Of a stretch of DNA of 64,000 nucleotides, positions 21,801 to 33,800 are shown one piece after another. Made by a program: the position numbers and the translations under genes. How positions within the stretch are numbered: position 1 is the first letter of the stretch; each line of letters begins with the position of its first letter. The stretch comes from Diplonema papillatum (Eukaryota > Euglenozoa > Diplonemea > Diplonemida > Diplonemidae), in NCBI GenBank assembly GCA_030068145.1, contig JAPJBO010000522.1, positions 62,001-126,000 on the forward strand, read 5' to 3'. The notes beneath the pieces are model-generated. The model made no database searches. It was not told the DNA's origin and was given only the letters and a program-made list of their open reading frames with translations.

Positions 21801-24800
21801 CCGCCGCGCGCGGCTGCGCCGCGCTGTCGAACAACAACCTGTTGGTGCCAGCCGCCTTCGAACGGGCGTCCAATCCCCGCCTGGTTGCGGTGCCGCACAG
21901 TCCAGCGGCGGCGCCGTCGGTATTCAGCCGGCGCTCGTCTGAAGCAGCCAAGCCGGCCGGGAAGGTTGGAGGATTCGCGGTGTCGCTGCCGAGCGACGTT
22001 GTCATCCTGATGCGCGAGGCGGCGTCTCTGGTCAAGCTGGAGGAGGGGTACCCGCTCGTGCCGGCGGTGCACGCGCTCCTCTCGCGGTGGGACGTCGTCA
22101 GCCTGCGTCGCATCCGGCTCGAGACGGTCACCGCGCGGTACAACGACGTCGTCGTTAACGCGTCGCCGACCCTCACCCAGCTTCTCTCCGCCGAAATGTC
22201 AGCTGCCGCGGCTGCCCTCCGCGAAGGCTGCGAAACCGGCTCTCCTCAGGTACGTATTCCCTGTTTCGTTCTAATTTCCTCCAGTTCCTTCGACCCGGCA
22301 CTCGAAGGTCTTCACCACGTACTTATACTAATGCCAAACTGCAGCATGATAGGCAAACGTAGTATTCGAAATACCACAACAAGTATCCTGCCTCAAGTCC
22401 TTTTAGTCGCATGGCATTGTTATCATGGCAATTCCTTTTCTTGTGTGAGAAATACTGTGCTTGTCGTCGAATAAGCGGTACGTGGCATTGTACTTATCAT
22501 TCGTTACCTACGGGTGTTTTCCGGGGCTACTCGGGTTGACCCGTCAGATGCCGCCTCCCGTGGCTGTTGCTCGTGGGAAATGTTTGAAGAGCGTGGCCTG
22601 TCTGCCCGCCTTGCTTTTGGTCAAGTCTTTCGTTTTCTTTGGGGCCGATCCGAGGTTGGGAACTTTCTTTCGACTTCTTTTCAGCACAGTGCGCAAAACC
22701 TTCCGCAGGAACCGACGCGGGGCTTTTCGTGGTCCGGTGACGTAGGAGTGGAGGAGTACATCGCAGGATGCGAAGCGGCCGTGCAGCGGTTGTCGGAGGC
22801 GGAAATGGTGGCGCGCAAGCCCGCCCGCCGTGCGCTGGAGGTGGTGCAGGACCTGCAGGAGATGTTCCCGCTCAACCCGAAGCAGGGCGACCGCACGCTG
22901 GGCGCCGGCGACGAGTGGAAGGCGTTTTATGTGTCGAGGCGCACCGAGCGCAGCCGCGCCCTGACAGCCGTGTCGCCGAAGCTCATCGCGAACGCGCTTT
23001 CCGATCTCAAACGGGAGAGGGCGTCCGAATCCAGCCGCATGCGCAAAGCGTACGCAACGGAAACCGCAGAAGAGATCGTCGAAACCCTGAAAGCCGCAGC
23101 CGTGACCGCGTTGAAGCTGCTGGAGCAGCAGCTCACCGAGAATTGGATCAAGGAACACGCAGGCATCCCCCTTCTGTCGTTCAGCATGCACAGGACCATC
23201 CCGGGCACCGCCAGCGGCGCTTCCGCCTTCTCGGATCTGCGCAACAGAGAGCACCTCGTCCTCTTCAACCCGACGTGCGCCCAAATCGAAACCGCGGTGG
23301 GCGACATCATGCACGACTTTTGCCGGTACCCCCGCGAATTCGCCGAACAATGTGGGATCCCCCCCACGGCGCCTTCGAAGGCAACCCCGGCAGACGCCGC
23401 GATTGCTCTGCTGACGGCCAGCATCCGTGCCAAGACGGCGGCGGCGATGTCGTGCACGGAGCGTTACGTCGCGTGGTTCGCGCCCCTCGTCGAGAAGTGG
23501 TGCGCGACGTGCAGCTCGCCGCGGGCGGCGCTGTTCGACCGGCTGTCGAAGGCGGCGGCGCAGGGCAGCACCGCGGAGAAGATCCGAGCGGCAGCGAAGC
23601 GCACCGCGTGGCAGAAGAAGGCGCCCGTGACGCCCGCCATCGTCCACCTCAAGAAGCAAGCGGCCCCCGCCTGCGCCGAGCCGACTTCCGCGTCGCTGGC
23701 TGCGTACCACGACCGCTTCGCGAAGCTTCTCGAGGAAGGCGACCAGACCGTTTCCGCCCTTTCGCAGAAGCAGACGTCGGTCCGACTGGCGGGGTGGCTG
23801 GTCCTGGACACGAAGCCCGTCATCGACGGCGTGCTGCAATCGATCATGAAGCTGCACAGAGCCGTGGCGGAGTTCATCCGCGACGCGGCCGAGGCGACGC
23901 TGGCCAAAATCGAGGCGTGCGCGTCTGAATCGATAGCGGAGCTGACCGTCACCGACACAGGCGACCCTTCCTCGCTGGCAGCCCTGTACACCACACTCGC
24001 CGCCATGCGCAAAGTCTGCGACTTCGACGCGAACCTGCAGGAGATGACAGAACCCCTCTCACCGAGCCTTGCCCTCCTCCGTAAACACAAGGCGCTCCCC
24101 ACCGCTGTCATTGCCTCCCTGGAGCAGCGCCTGAGTGCGATCCCTACCAAATGGAAGGCTGTCATGCGCCGGGTGACGTCCGTCAAAAGCCAGGTGTCGA
24201 TGGCACAGGACGCGCAGATCGCAGAGCTGACAGGGCGCCTCGAAGCTTTCAACCAAAGAGCAAAGCGCTTCGTCGACGAAAACAGCCAACGACTGCCCGT
24301 GAGCTTGGACTTCTCGGAAACTTGCCCGTACGACCGTCTGTCCGAAATGCAACGAGGGGTCTCCTGGCTGGCCAACAAGGAAAGAGATCTGTTCCAACTG
24401 GGAGAGGTCCTTGAATACTCTGTTACCGCATCTCGGACATTAGCTCTGTTCGCGAAGTCAGTGCGGGTTTGCAAGACGCTGTGGGACATCGCCGGGCATG
24501 TCGAGTCGACCCTTGGCGAGTGGGAGGAGGTTGAGTTCGCGGCGTGCGACACGACAGGTCTGCAATCCGTGCTCCGCTGTCTGGAAAAGGATTTGACGCC
24601 TTCGGAAACGACGCTCGACTGGACGGAGAGCAACCGTGCGTCGTGGTCCGCGCTGGCAGGCAGGGCTGCCGGGAGCCAGGTGATCCGGAGGGGGACCATC
24701 AAGGCCCACCCTCTTCACTACCGCCTCGTCGAGATGCGGCAAGAATGGGTCAGGTGCCTGCACATGACCAATCCGCTGCGCGGGGTCGCCTTGCGGGAGC

Positions 24801-27800
24801 GGCACTGGAGAGCTCTCTTCGGGAAGAAGGGCGTCGAGTTCGAAGGAGACAAGCCGACAATGGGCGATGTGCTGCGCTTGGGCCTCAAAGAGGAAGACAG
24901 CGCCGCCGTCGCGTTGGTGGCAGACGCTGCGGAGAGAGAGCTGGCGGCAGAGCAGCAAGCGTCCGCCATCCGAAATCGCTGGGAATCGACGTTGTGCCCG
25001 CTGCGGTGGTACTCGCTGCGGACGGCGGAGACCTTCACCGGCACCTGGGTGCTGCAAGAGTCGGTGGTCGACAGCTTTTTGCAGCTCCTTCACTGCGACA
25101 CGTTGACGCTGCATTCCCTCTTGCACCTCCCAGCTGCCGCGCACCACCGAACGACCGTCCACTCGTGGCTGGCCCGCCTCGACAGAATGGAGGCGACCCT
25201 CCGCCTCTGGAGCGCCGCCCAGAAGGACTGGCTGTTCTTCGTCGCCGTCCTGCAGAACGAGTCGTACCTCTCGTCGTACCGCTACGCGCACGCCTTGTAT
25301 GCAGGCAAGATGGCGGAAATAGCCCGCGGCGGGGGGTCAAACCGTGCAGGCAGGATGACGCTGGATGCGGCGACTGAGACGGTTGTTCCATTTTTGTCGA
25401 CCCCCGCGTTCACGGAGGCCATGGCTAACATGAGGAGCAAAGTGAGTCTCAAGCTTGAAACGAGCTTCCGCACGCTGCCGAGAGCCGCGTTCTTGCAGGA
25501 AGCCACCGTCTTGGACATCATCAGCAAGGAAGGCGACCCGAAATCGGCACTGCAGAGCTTCGTGCTGATTGCGAGTGGGTGCCAGCGAGTGGTCCTAAAT
25601 GACGATAAGACCGGGGGTGCTGTGGGGGATCTGTCAGCGGTGTCCGTTTCGAGTTTCGACGGGGCTGACACGCTAGCTTTCGACTACCCTGTGGCGTGCA
25701 GGGGCCCCGCGGCGAACTATTTCGCAGAAATACTGGCTGCTTCGCAACGGGCGGTCGTCCGGGAGCTGTCCTGCGTGCCGGCTTTGATCAGAGAGACGCC
25801 GCATCACCTCTGGGCGAGGGAACGGTGCTCGCAGGTTATCGTCGCCGCGGCGCGGGTTCGGTTCAATGCGGAAGTGTCAGCCTGCTTCGACCAGTTGGAA
25901 GACGGGCACAGCGAGGCTCTGACGGAGTTCGCGAAGATTCTGGAGACCGAGCTGACCATCCTGTGCAGCTTCGTTCGCGGCGACGGGGGGATCCACGCCA
26001 TCGCCGCCGGGTTCAATCAATCAGCCGGCGTGACGAGCGCCGAGAAGGCTCGCATCGCCTCCCTGCTGCTGGTCGATTCGCACCACCGGCACGTCTTGTC
26101 GCAGATCATCGCAGAAGGCGTGAAGAAACCGACGGAACTGGCTTGGGCTTGCCAGGTGCGGTTGCTCATGGAAGAGGACCAAAGCGGCGTTGCGGCGACG
26201 TGCTCGTTTGCGGGGGTCATCTCACTCGGGTCCGAGTTCGTAGTCGGGGCGCCGAGCATCCACAGCGTGCCGACCCTCGAAGGGGGGAAGTGCTTGGCGG
26301 GGCTGCTGCGCGCGTACGGCAGCCACGTCGTCGGTGTAGTCACCGGGATGCCCGTCTCGGGTAAGACAGGCATTGTGAAGGACTTGTGCGGGATGCTTGC
26401 CCAGCATTTGGTCGTCGTTCCGTGCGCGTCCGCCCGGAGCGGCGACCTGCCTGTCAGCGACTCGGTGGAGGCCCTCGACGGCTTGTTCTCTTCGCTGGTG
26501 ATCACCGGCTCGTTCATCGTTTTTTCGTCGGTCGACGAGCTACCCCCTGCGTCCCTCAGCTGCATCGCGCGCCACGCCGCCGAAATCTCGCAGCTGAAAG
26601 CCGAGCGGAAGACGCGGTGCGGCATCTTTGCGACGCTGACGACCCGCCACCACCCGTCATCGTCACCAGCGGGCTTCCTGCCCGAGGCGCTGAAGAGGAG
26701 CATGCGACCGATCGCGCTCGTGCAGCCGCCGTTTGCGGACGTCGCCCGCCCGGCACTGGCGTCGTTCGGGACCAGGGCGGCGGCGGCGCTCGCGCGCAAG
26801 ATCGCCGCGTTTTTCGAGGAAGGCCGGAAGTTGGTGCCGGCGGCGCCCACCAGCTGGCGCCTACCCGCCCTCGCCCGCGTCCTGCACAGCGTCAGCAGGA
26901 GGAGGCCGACGGCCATCAGCGAGGCGCATGCGGTGGCATCTTCGGTGCTGGCGACGGTCATCGACACGCTCCCCGACGAAGACGCGAACCTCGCGAAGGG
27001 GCTCTTGGAGAGCTTGTTCCCCGAAGACATCTCTCAAACGCTGAGTGCGCAGACCCCGAGCCACATGGACGGCCCTCTAACGGAACTCCGCTTTTCCCGC
27101 GGCGAATCCGGCATGTTCTCCCAAGCTTGTTCCCGGCTCACGGCAACCGCCGGCGGCCGATCTGTCAGCTGCGTGATAGGCCCCCCCCGCTGCGGAAAGT
27201 CGTCCTGCTGCATGACGGCACTGCGTTCACTGAAGCTGGACGCGCGCGCCGTGCACCCTTGCACGTCCGGCCTCACCGCCCGCCAGCTGTTCGAAGCTAT
27301 AACCAGCGGGCAGCTGCTCGGGATCAAGACCGTTGACCACCCTCCCTCCCACGACGACGTCGGCGCCTGCGTCGATGCTTGCCGAGCGGCAGTGAAAAAG
27401 GCAAGACTGCGGTCGCACCGACACCCTTCCGCGCCTGCCACCCAAACTGCCAGCAGACGCGCGGTGTGGATCGACGGTCTCCCAGTCGCTTGGATCCCGG
27501 ACATTGTCGATGCAACGACCAGAACCGCGACCGCTGGCACGTTTTACCAACCGAGAGTTGTACTGGAGCTGCTGCATTTGCGGGACGCGAACCCGTGCTC
27601 GATATCGCAGATAGGCGTTGTGGCTCTGTCGTCGGCGGATGTGGGGTGGCTGGCGGTCAAGGACCGATGGCTTTCGTCGTTGCCGTCGCTGTGTCGGCAG
27701 GAGTTCGACCACCTGTTCGACACGCACTTCCCGGGCGTGTTGCAACGGGTGGCGACCCACGTCAGGACGCGGCTGGTGCCGACCAGCGTGCAAGAAACGC

Positions 27801-30800
27801 TGCAGAGCTTCATCTCGGGCCTGCTGGCAGGCATCCGCTCCCTCTCCGCCGCCGGCGCGGAGTCCGTCTTTTCGGCGGCCACGTTTTTTACCCTCAGCGG
27901 CCTCGCCAACGACGCAGCGGAAACGCAGGCGTTCCTGCTGTGGTGGTCGCGCGAGTTCGCCGTCAGCGCTTCACTCCCCGATGCCGATCCGAGCCCGCTC
28001 AACTCCGTTTTGCCGTACTTGAAGCACATGTCCGACCGCTTCGGCGTCTGCGCATTTTCCCCGGTGTTGGTGGACGGCACCTTCTCTCTGTCTGGACCCG
28101 ACGGGATGCGGTTCGCGCCGACCGTAGAGCAGCGCTCGGCGGCCTCGCTGTGCGGGCTGCTCCTCCGCGACGACACGGCGAGGCGCAGCGTCGTCATCGA
28201 AGGCGCGCACGGCTCCGGCAAAAGCGTCGTTTTGCGCTGCTTGCACTCGCACTTCGCCGAGAGCCTCACCGGGGTCGACATCGTGTTCCAGCACGGCAGG
28301 CTGGACGCCGAGGCCGCCGCGAAGCGGCGCGGGAAGGTGGTGTGGGTGGTGGACGACGTGCACGCGGTGGGTGAGAGCGGCAGGGAGGCGCTGCGCGGCG
28401 CGTTGGAGGCAGACGTGTGGTCGGCGGCGGTCTGCTCGCGGGCGAAGCGGGCCGGCGCTGCGCCCCGCGCGGCGGGCGAGCGGTTCTACAACAAGTGCGC
28501 GTCGCTGTCCGTCGGCGGGGGCCCCGGCCTGTGGCTGGAGATCGCGTTCCACCTGCAAACCGACAGGCGCTTCGCGGCGAACCCGGCCGCAGACCTTGCC
28601 TCTGCCTTCGCGTCGCTGCGGAAAGCAACGGCGAAGTTGGCGTGCGGGCTGCCCGACGCATTCGACGAGCCGGTGGCAGACTTCGCGAACCCGGAGCTGT
28701 ACACGCAGGGCTCGTTTCCGGCGGGCCACGACGAAGACGACGACGACGCCGCGGCGAAGCCCGGCAGGCGGCCGCAGCTGGCGAAGAAGAAGATCTTCGG
28801 CGTCGAGCTGCCGGCCATCGGCAGCCAGCCGGGCGCGCGCAGCACGACGTGGAAGAAGATCCGCAAGTGGGGCGGCTGCTTCTCCTCCCGCAGCAGGGCC
28901 GGCGTCGTGCTCGACGTCGTCCTGCGCGTTGGCGAGGGCTACCGCGAGTGGGCCAGCGATCCGAACACCACGGTCACCTCCGCCATGCTCCAGAAGCTGT
29001 GGGCGCAGGAAGCGGAGAGCGTCGCCTGCGAGTCGACGGTTCCCTTCGCCCGCGGCGAAGTTGCCGCGCTCGTCCAAACCATCGCGAAATCAGTCTTCTC
29101 GACCCCTGCGGCTCCCCCGCCCCAGCCGCCGAAGGCGGCGCCGGAAGCTCCGCCGCCCCCGCCGCCGCCGCCACCCGTTGTTGAAGTGCCGCAAGACGCG
29201 CCGCAGTCCCTGCGGATCCCCATCCCCGGCGACGTCTCTGCCGTGGCCGTCCACGAACCGAAGTCGCCGTCGAAGCGCGCGGTTAAACGCAGCCCGAGCC
29301 GGCTCATCGGCAGCACGCTCGCGGCTGCTTTGGACCACAAGCTGGCGGCGCAGGGTTCGGCTCCACACGACGCGGAGCCCGAGGGCGAGCTGGAGGTGGA
29401 GGTGCAGGCCGGCAGGCCGCCTCCCGTCGAGATCCCGCCGCCGACGCGCCGCCGGCCGATTCCGCTTTGGACGGTTCCCGCGGTGGTCAACACCGCCAAC
29501 TCGCACGCGCAGTTCTGCATGAACCTGGTGCGCCGCGCGATGCCGAAAGGATCCCGAGACGTGGTGACGGAACACGTCGCCGCCCACGTCATCCGCCTAG
29601 CACGCGTGATGGAAGTCTGCAGGATCCGCTGTGACGGTTGCTTCACCGTCGTGCTATGGGGCGCGCGCGGCATCGGCAAGGAGGTTGTCGCGAAGATGGC
29701 AATCTGGCTGCTCGGGATGACTCCCGTTGTGTACAACGGCGCATGCCTTTCAGACGAAGACCCGCCCCTCCATCATTGGGGCCGCAGCAACTTTTGTTTC
29801 ATCGTGCGGGAGACCGCCTGCGGCGTCGATGATCTCCTCGCGCACATGCGTGCGTCGGTTGAAAAAATGCAAGCGCAGCGCGAGTCCTCGTCGTGCTCGA
29901 CGGCTCCTTCGTTGTCGTCATCCTTCGCGGAGAACGAAGACGGCGGCCCCCCATCATCAGCTGATGCCCGTCCGTCACCTTCTGTCGTGTTCCTCTCGTC
30001 GCTCGACCGAAGAGCCGCAGCGGACACGAACCGGACTGTCGGTATCGGGGGACACCCCTGCACGCCTCCCGTCTGCTTCCGCAGGCTGGTGGAAACGCAC
30101 CCGTTTATCTCGTCGATCTGCGGGCAGTACTACATGTCCGAGCCCACGACGCGGGATTTGCTGGACTCCGCAAAGGAGTTCCTCCAAAACACGAACGGAA
30201 TGGAGGTGCTGGGAGGCCAGGCGGCGGGGACCCTGGCCAGCTTCGCTGTCGCGATCCACGAAAGCTCGTCGAAAAGCGTGTGCACGTACGTCGTGCGGGG
30301 CGGCTGGGGCGCCCGCCGCCCCGACGCGGCGGGCGGGTCGAAGGGCGGCAGCAGCGCTGCCAGCTACGCACGGCTCTCCTCCTTCGCCAGCACGTCGTTC
30401 CTCGACCAGACAGCCTCCTCGTCGACCACCCTGCTGGTGGCACCCGCTGCGGACAGGAAGCACCTCGGTGACGCGCCCAGCACGTCGAAGCCCGAGCACA
30501 CGGCGCGCGCGAAAGAAGCCAGCCACGCGCCGGCCGCCTTCGGCATGCGCCACTTCTTCGACTTCCTCAAACTGGCCGTCGAGGTCGGGTGCCAGACGCA
30601 GAAGCAGGAGCAGGAGAAGCGGTGGGCCTTCGAGGAAGGGCTGGCGAAGCTCCATTTGTCGACGAAGCGCGTGTCGGACCTGGAAGACGGCGTCGCGGAG
30701 GACCAGGCGACGATCACCGTCCACAGGACGAGCCTCGAAAAGGCGCGCCGCCTGCTGGAGAAGACCAGGACGCAGCACGCGGAACACGTCGTTTTGCTGC

Positions 30801-33800
30801 AAATGCAGGAAGGCGCGCTGACGAGGGCTGTCACCGAAACTGCGACGCTGACCAGAGACGTGGCCCACGCGTTGTCGTACCTGAAGCCCGCTGCCGACGC
30901 GGTGACGACGGCGGCGAAGGGAGTCGACAAAAGCGTGCTCGTAGAGCTGCGTGGCATATCGAAACCAACCCACGACACGCTCACCGTCTGCGCCGCGGCC
31001 ATGGTCATGCTGTCCGATGCGCCGAAGGTGCCGAAGGACCGGTCTTGGGCAACGACGAAGAAGATCTTCTCCTCCCCGCAGCTTTTCTTGCAGCAAATCT
31101 CGACGTTCAGCGCGTCGTCGGTGCCGCTGGCGCACGCCGAGTTCCTCTCGAGGCAGCTGGCCGACCACCGGAGTGTCTTCAGCGTCCAAAACGTGGCCAA
31201 GTCGTCCCACGCGGCATCGCTCCTGTGCGCGTGGGTGCTGGCGGTGGCGAAGTACTGCGAGCAGCGCGTGCTGGTCCGGCCCAAGGAAGAGAAGCTGGCG
31301 GCCATCAAATGCTCGGTCGAGAGCATGGCGGGCGCCACCGAAAAGGTGCGCGAAAAGGCGCAGCACCTGAAGACGGTGCTGGCAAACGTCAACAAGGAGG
31401 TCGACGGCCTCGAGGAGCTTGTCGCCCGCGCAGAGGCACACCGCGACATGACCGCCGGCAAACTGTCCCGCGCTAATGCGCTCATCGATGCGCTGGGCAG
31501 CGGGAGTGAGTGGCTGTCGTCGATCACGGCGGAGCTTCCTTCCAAGCTCGGCGACGTGTCTCTGGCAGCCGGGTTGGTGTCGCACGCCAGCGGCATGACC
31601 GAGCCTCTGCGCAAGCGGTGCTTGCGGCAGCTGTGGCCCCGCATCCTGTCTTCCCGCGGGGTGTCGTACTCAGACAGAACCCCGCCGCTCATCGACCCTT
31701 CCGACATCGCGGTTTGGGAGAACTTGGGCTTGCCTCCGCATTTGTCGGCGCACGAGTCTGCCGCCGCCGTGTGGTGTTCTCGGCGCGTGGCGCTGCTGTC
31801 GGACAAGCACAACATAGCCGTGCCCTGGCTGCAGGAACTGGTCCAGCCTGTCGTCATCGACGTTTTGGAACAGCCCAACTACTTCGAGCGCACGCTGTCG
31901 TGCCTCGCGCACGCCGCGCCGGTCCTCCTCACGAACGTCGACGCCGCACTGGACTCGGCTCTCGACCCTTTACTTGCCTTGCTAAGCGACGAGCCGCACA
32001 CCGCCAGCTCTGCCCACCCGCAGCTGGTGCTCTCCAGAGAAGTCAGCGGCACCCACGCGGGCGGCCCGACGGCCCGCGCCGGCGACGAGGGCGAAGCCCG
32101 CAAACCCGCGGGCGACGGCGCGTCCGAAGCAGCGGGTAAAAAGAGGGCGGTGGTGCTGAAGGGGAAGCAGTACGCGGTCGCGGCGGGGTTCAAGCTCTTC
32201 GCGGCGACGCGGCTGCCCGTGTGCGACCTGCCCCTGGCGCTGGTGGAGCGGTTTTGCGTCGTCAACTTCGAGCTCGACGGAGAAGGTGCTGAGAACTTGT
32301 TGACCCTCGCGTGCGTGCACGCAGCGAACTCGAACTTGAAGGCGTCGCGGTTGAGCGTGGCCCGTGACGCGTTGTTGGCACACCAGAACCTGCAGCAGGC
32401 GGAGACTGCGCTGCTCTGCGTCCTCAATGCGTCGGAGGCTGAATTTCTGGACCAGCCGGACCTGGTGTCGGCGCTGAACTCGGTGAAGCGTGAGAGCCAG
32501 CGGTCGATGACGGCGCTCGAAGCGAACGTGGCGTGCACCAAAATGGTGCGCTGCCTCCGAGACGACCACCGCCCGTCGATCCAACGAGCGGCCGTGCTCC
32601 TCTCCCTGGCACAAGCCGCCGAAGAGTTGCACGTCATGTACTCCTTTCCTGTCGAGTTGCTGCTGTCTCTCTTCCTTTCGTCTCTCTCGCGGGCTATCCG
32701 CGCCAAGTGCGAACGAATGAGCGTCGATCCAAACCCGCCCTCAAACGCTAAACATGCAGAGGTATGCCATCGATTCTGTTGATGCTCTAACAACTCTGTG
32801 CCGGTAGAACCAGAGTTCTCCGAGAAGTTTTGTTCCTCAGGAGAGATGCACCGCAACCTTAGCAAACTGTCAAATTGAGTCTACAACTCTTTCGTTTGTG
32901 CAGATTGCTGCCGCAACAACCAGCGAAGAAGTTCAACGAAAACAAGGAAACGGGTGCACGTTTCTCTGCAAGGGTCAAAGCAACGAGAAATTCGACCGCA
33001 GGAAAAAAGAGCCAAGCATGCGTGACTTTTCCGCGATCTCAAAGGAATGCCTCGTATCTCTTTTTTCGTAACTCCTTTGTGTTACAAAGTGATGCCACAT
33101 GGAACACGAACTGACAGGTTTACTCGCTCATCGTCAGTGAAATGGTTGGAGTGGCGACGGAAGCTGTGTTTGTGCACGTGCTCTCGTGCTTGCGCCCTGT
33201 TGATCAGCGCGCGTTCGCGGCAATGTACTGCTTCAGGCTTGTCTCCGAAGAGTCGCCGGACAGCATCCGCGCGGAGCTGCTACACTTCTTGCTGCAAGGC
33301 CCGCCGTCGATGGACGACGTGCCGCCGTCGGACATCGACAACCCCGTGTCGTGGATGCCGACCGCTCGCTGGTGGGCGTGCACTGCACTCGAAATCGCGT
33401 CGCCCAACGTTTTCTCGGGGCTTACCATCGACTTGGTCTCGCACGCCCGGTGGCAGACGTGGTACACTGCCCACGACACGTGCGAGACGCTTCCCGGCTC
33501 GTGGGAAGAGCTGCACGCCTTCGAGAAAGTGGTGCTGCTCAGGGCTCTGCGCCCGGACAGAATGCCGGCCGCTCTGGACCGTTTTGTCAACGCCGCGTTT
33601 TCAGAGAAGTTCTCGTTCTGGTCCGCTACCAGGGCGACACCGCTCCAGGTCTTGGCCGCGTGTCTGCCTTCGAACCAAGAAGAAGCACCGGAAGAAGCCA
33701 AGCCCAGCAATGCTGGGCTCGACACGTCGATGACCGACGGCTGGAGTGATTTGGAGCAAAGCGGCGCGGTGAACGACAACGTTCTGCTGCGCGACATGCC

